Part shown: positions 6,723 to 10,340 of the stretch, one piece after another
Numbering within the stretch: position 1 is the stretch's first letter
How the letters are laid out: each line of letters starts with the position of its first letter
Source: Smittium culicis
Taxonomy: Eukaryota; Kickxellomycota; Harpellomycetes; Harpellales; Legeriomycetaceae
Assembly: GCA_001970855.1 (NCBI GenBank)
Contig: LSSN01001437.1
Location: 1 to 10,340 of the forward strand
DNA length: 10,340 nucleotides
Direction of reading: 5' to 3'
The notes under the pieces: generated by a model
Told to the model about the DNA's origin: nothing
Seen by the model: only the letters and a program-made list of their open reading frames with translations
Database searches by the model: none
Position numbers and translations under genes: made by a program

Positions 6723-7024
6723 GTATTTTTTTATATAAATTTTTCTTAGTTCTGTTTTTTTTTAAAGAAATTCTATAATTATTTTAACTAATTGACTTTT
6801 GAAATTTTTTAAAAAAAATTTAGGTAAAATTTCAATATGGCTTATTAAGAGCGCAAGAATAATTTAAAAAGTATTTCAATCTTAACTTTTTGCTATATTA
6901 GGTATCTAGAAGGGGTTATGATTCTATATAAAACATCATGATATTAAAATATTAGTACTTTTGCTTTTCTATTATCTTTTTTATAACATTATTTTTATAA
7001 TAACGATTAATTTCAAGAAATTCC

Positions 7025-7061
7025 GTACAATAATTCCAGTTATTATTGGAAAATATTGTAC
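7025..7061. repeat. Long imperfect inverted repeat, 13 base pairs
   Basis: GTACAATAATTCCA (7025-7038) pairs with TGGAAAATATTGTAC (7047-7061): 8 outer and 5 inner pairs around a 1x2 internal loop, with an 8-nt terminal loop GTTATTAT. It is one of the strongest stems seen in the AT-rich right half. Confidence 0.55.
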
Positions 7062-7753
7062 AATAAATATCAAAAAATCTTTTGTATTTTTATGAGTATG
7101 AAATTTTAGAATATGTTGATATATATTTTTCATATTTAGCGCTTTTATTTATTTAATTATTATACGCAGATGAAAATAACTAAAATTATTCATTTACATC
7201 AAGAAAAATTTCATTTCAATATCTTTGCATTTTTTTTGAAAGAAATTTTTAGATGAAAAAATAGCAGATATAGTTATATATTTTAATAAGCTAATTGATT
7301 TTATTGGTTAATCGTATAATTATAAGGATTTAGATCACATTTTTTATTGAGTTATAACCCAGAAAAAAAAATATATTACTTCAGGATATAAATCTTATAA
7401 TTTTTATTATTAAATGCAATAATTTTTATACAAACATAAATTTTAAGCGCTATATTTATAATTTTATTTTATATTTATTTTATTCTATACTTAATAATTT
7501 TAGCCTCGATATAAATAATCTAGTAGAATCTGATATTTTTATTGCTACATAAAATATTAACTGATATTTTCTAATAATTTAGCTAATAAACTAATTAAAA
7601 TATATAAAATTATGTAATTTTAATATTAAAAACTTTTTTTAGACGTTTTTCTTAATATAATTGTGAATATTTGTATTTTTTGAAAAAGAATAATTAAAAA
7701 TTAAATATCAAATTTATGAAAATATAATTTATATTAAACTTTTTGTGAATAAA

Positions 7754-7779
7754 ATATTTTATACTAATATTTTATACTT
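7754..7779. repeat. Tandem 13-bp pair
   Basis: ATATTTTATACTA is followed directly by ATATTTTATACTT, matching at 12 of 13 positions. Likely slippage. Confidence 0.55.
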
Positions 7780-9269
7780 ATTTATTTGATTCTTTACTCT
7801 TCTAATCCACTGCGATAAATTTTATAAAATTAAATAAAAATAACATTTTTCAATAAAATTTGGTTCATATTACAATTATAGGTATGTATGGTATAAAATA
7901 TGTAAAAAATTTGGACATTTTTCACAGATAAATATCTCATAAATTGAACTAATTATTATCTAACTTATGAATTTATATTTATTTCTCATAATTTTATAAT
8001 TTTATTCTAATAATTAAAATTTAAAATTTACATATCGGAAAATTATTGATCTATATTTTATTTCTTTATTTTTGATTGACTCGAATGCAAAATTTGTAAA
8101 ATTCGGGATAAGGATAAATATATATATATGCATTATCTTATATTAGAATTATAATTTCATTATGAAGCGCTAATAAATTTTATTATTTATGAAATTATTA
8201 AATGGATTAAACAATAAATTATCATGATACTGAAAAAACTATATAAATCTAGTTAACTGGTCTCATATATTCTATAAAAACAAATCTATATTAATTATTA
8301 TTCGCTACATTAAACATATATGATTTTTTTATAATACAATGCACTTAATAATTTATACATATAAAAATATATTGATAATGCTGAATTTATTATAACTTGG
8401 TATAGCTAAAGAAAAATATAATTGGATATAATTTGGCAATTTTAATTAATTATATTCTAGAAGAATCTTGGAACTATAAAATATATTAAAAATTTTGTTC
8501 ACATTCTCAATTTTATTGCAGATTTAATCATATTATTTAATTCTTCAACAAATCATTTTACTGTTTACGTCATTGATGAAATATTATATGATTTTTTTAT
8601 ATTGGTAAAAATACTTTTATTGAATTTTTTTTTATGTATATGCTAATTCCAATCAATTTAATAAAAAATAAAATACTTTATTAGCTATGCATATTTCTGA
8701 ATAAAGAAAATTTTAGTTTTAGTATTTAAAGTAATACTTAAGATTTTCTTTTTCGATAAAATTTTATTCTGGTTAATTTTTCAAATTATTTAAATTTATC
8801 ATTGAAAATAAAAATTTATATTTTTTTATTTTTTAATATATGTTTATTTTTTATTTGAGCTGAAAAAAAATTATTCAGTAGGATTATGTTTCTGATATAT
8901 TCTTAATATATAAGTATTTCTATAATCTAATCATTTATCGCTTTATTCGGATTTATAATAGAAAAAAAAACACTTGAAAATATATTTTTTGTTAACTATT
9001 TATCTTTAATCAAGCTTTTTTTCCCCATGATCTTTCAAAACTTCATCAAAGAAATTAAAAAATTATTAAAAGCATATACACACAATCCCCTCTTAATCAT
9101 AAAAAAAATTCTAAATATTCGATTAAATTTTAAGAATATTTTTTTTATAACAAATTAAAAATTTAGTTTATGTGTAAAACAAAGAAATGCTTTCTGAAAT
9201 GTAGCTTTTTCTAAATAAATTTTATTTTCAATATTCGATTATATAATATCAAAAAAATGGTTTTCAACT

Positions 9270-9309
9270 ATCTCATTACTTTATCCTTTACTTATAATTA
9301 TAATGAGAT
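9270..9309. repeat. 9-bp perfect inverted repeat
   Basis: ATCTCATTA (9270-9278) is complementary to TAATGAGAT (9301-9309), with a 22-nt spacer. No function apparent. Confidence 0.4.
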
Positions 9310-10048
9310 TAATAATATTATAAAAAACCTTAATTAGTAATAAATAATATTTATTTAGCTTTTAAAATTTTTGATATTTATGAATTATTATTTATAATAA
9401 AAAATGATTTTAATGAACTATATATACGTGTAATTATATTTTTTTCTCCATTATTCTTTTATAATAGTTTTTTGAACTATTTTTTCTCTTGCTTTTTTCA
9501 ATGATAATGTTTATAGACATTTAAATAAAATATTAACTAAAATCAAAATCATAGTATATAATATTAATTATGAAAATAAAACAATAAATTACATTTTTAA
9601 TGCATGACCCTTGAGTTATATATAAATATATGTGCATTTTTTGAAGATATTAATTAATTGATTCAAGTTTCATAAATAATTATCAATTAACATCATATCG
9701 TTCATTTCAAAATTCAATTATTCTATATTTTATATACGGTCTTATCTTATTTTAAAAGCGGTGTAGATAATTAACTTATTGAGAATTACAATGCATAAAA
9801 TAATAAGTAAAATACGCCGAAAATTCAAGTAATATTGCTTAATTGATAGTAAAAAATAGCATCATTAATAAATAAACCATATTCTTCGTATTTAATATCA
9901 TTGAAATAATATTTAGAATATCTTAAATTTGAATTCAATTAAAATTTATTCAATGCATATTCAACACATATTATATTCAACTTGTGTATTTTAATAATAT
10001 TTTTTTAATACTAAACCAAGATTAGTTTTAATATAAAAATGATATGTT

Positions 10049-10070
10049 CCCGGTTAGTATTCTACCTGGG
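10049..10070. repeat. G+C-rich hairpin
   Basis: CCCGGTTAG (10049-10057) pairs with CTACCTGGG (10062-10070) across a TATT loop. Eight of 9 positions pair on the plus strand, counting one G-U, with one T-C mismatch. It is a G+C islet within about 15% G+C DNA and so stands out as a possible RNA stem. Confidence 0.45.
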
Positions 10071-10340
10071 TTAAACAAAAAATATAATCGATCATTAACA
10101 TTTTTTTTTGTATTTTTTCATAATTTTTTACTGATATCTAATCATTATTTTTGATATTAAGTAATAAAAAACTTATTCAACAGTTTTATATAATAAAAAC
10201 AATTTATAAATTTTATGGTTAATGATTATTTCTTTCAGAGGTTTGAAATCGAATTTCTAAAATCCTTCATTCAATTTTAGAAAATTCCCAAGAAATTTAT
10301 AAAGAGAAAATACGAGAGGCAGCGGGAAATTTTTTTTTTT

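Larger units (their letters stand above)
5691..7000. other. AT-rich non-coding stretch
   Basis: No supportable frame is present. It holds an ATT microsatellite (6333-6350), a 9-bp inverted repeat (6686-6722) and one brief G+C patch near 6056-6068. The rest is A/T runs. Confidence 0.5.
7001..10340. other. Extremely AT-rich gene-free stretch
   Basis: Sampled lines hold 5-12 G+C per 60 bases (8-20%), below the left half of the window. No gene is seen. Structures present are inverted repeats at 7025-7061, 9270-9309 and 10049-10070, and a 13-bp tandem pair at 7754-7779. The window ends in a purine- and G-rich patch (about 10311-10327) followed by at least 11 T. Confidence 0.5.

Noticed and set aside
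1..10340. CRISPR array, rRNA, telomeric repeats, insertion sequence or operon structure
   Set aside because: No regularly spaced identical repeats, no conserved rRNA blocks, no TTAGGG- or TTTAGG-type arrays, no transposase frame and no gene clusters were seen.

Overview
The window is about 10.3 kb of very AT-rich, gene-poor DNA. It holds one well-supported protein gene, on the minus strand at 1368-2045. The gene looks eukaryotic: it has a signal peptide, an AAAATG start context, no ribosome binding site or operon neighbour, and large intergenic spaces. I cannot name the organism. Sampled 60-base lines are about 23-33% G+C on the left and often only 8-17% on the right. That composition and sparseness fit several AT-rich eukaryotes, such as some apicomplexans, gene-sparse microsporidia or anaerobic fungi. 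No ribosomal, tRNA or housekeeping gene is present to decide between them.

Layout. 1-1367 is intergenic DNA on the 3' side of the gene. It includes a 60-bp islet at 416-475 that is about 60% G+C, with a minus-strand AATAAA followed by an A14 tract about 75 bp beyond it. 1368-2045 is the gene: a predicted secreted protein of 225 residues whose middle is 24 consecutive tetrapeptides of the type [C/R]-R-R-G (50% Arg, 26% Gly, 17% Cys). 2046-2520 is the 5' flank with a TAA microsatellite. 2522-2710 is an islet of about 34% G+C with a hairpin bounded by direct repeats. About 3200-3680 holds a degenerate tandem repeat with a period near 190-210 bp. 3815-3990 holds a 16-bp perfect palindrome and an imperfect 33-bp repeat. 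4000-10340 has no supportable gene, only microsatellites, isolated inverted repeats and short G or C runs, and it becomes more AT-rich to the right.

The most interesting item is the gene. It appears to be a secreted, strongly basic, cysteine-rich repeat protein built from a 12-bp DNA unit and flanked by acidic, Pro-rich arms. It may be an unrecognised surface, wall, nucleic-acid-binding or host-directed protein. No known family was recognised, so any function is inference. The G+C islets are secondary candidates for non-coding RNA genes or relics of transposed sequence.
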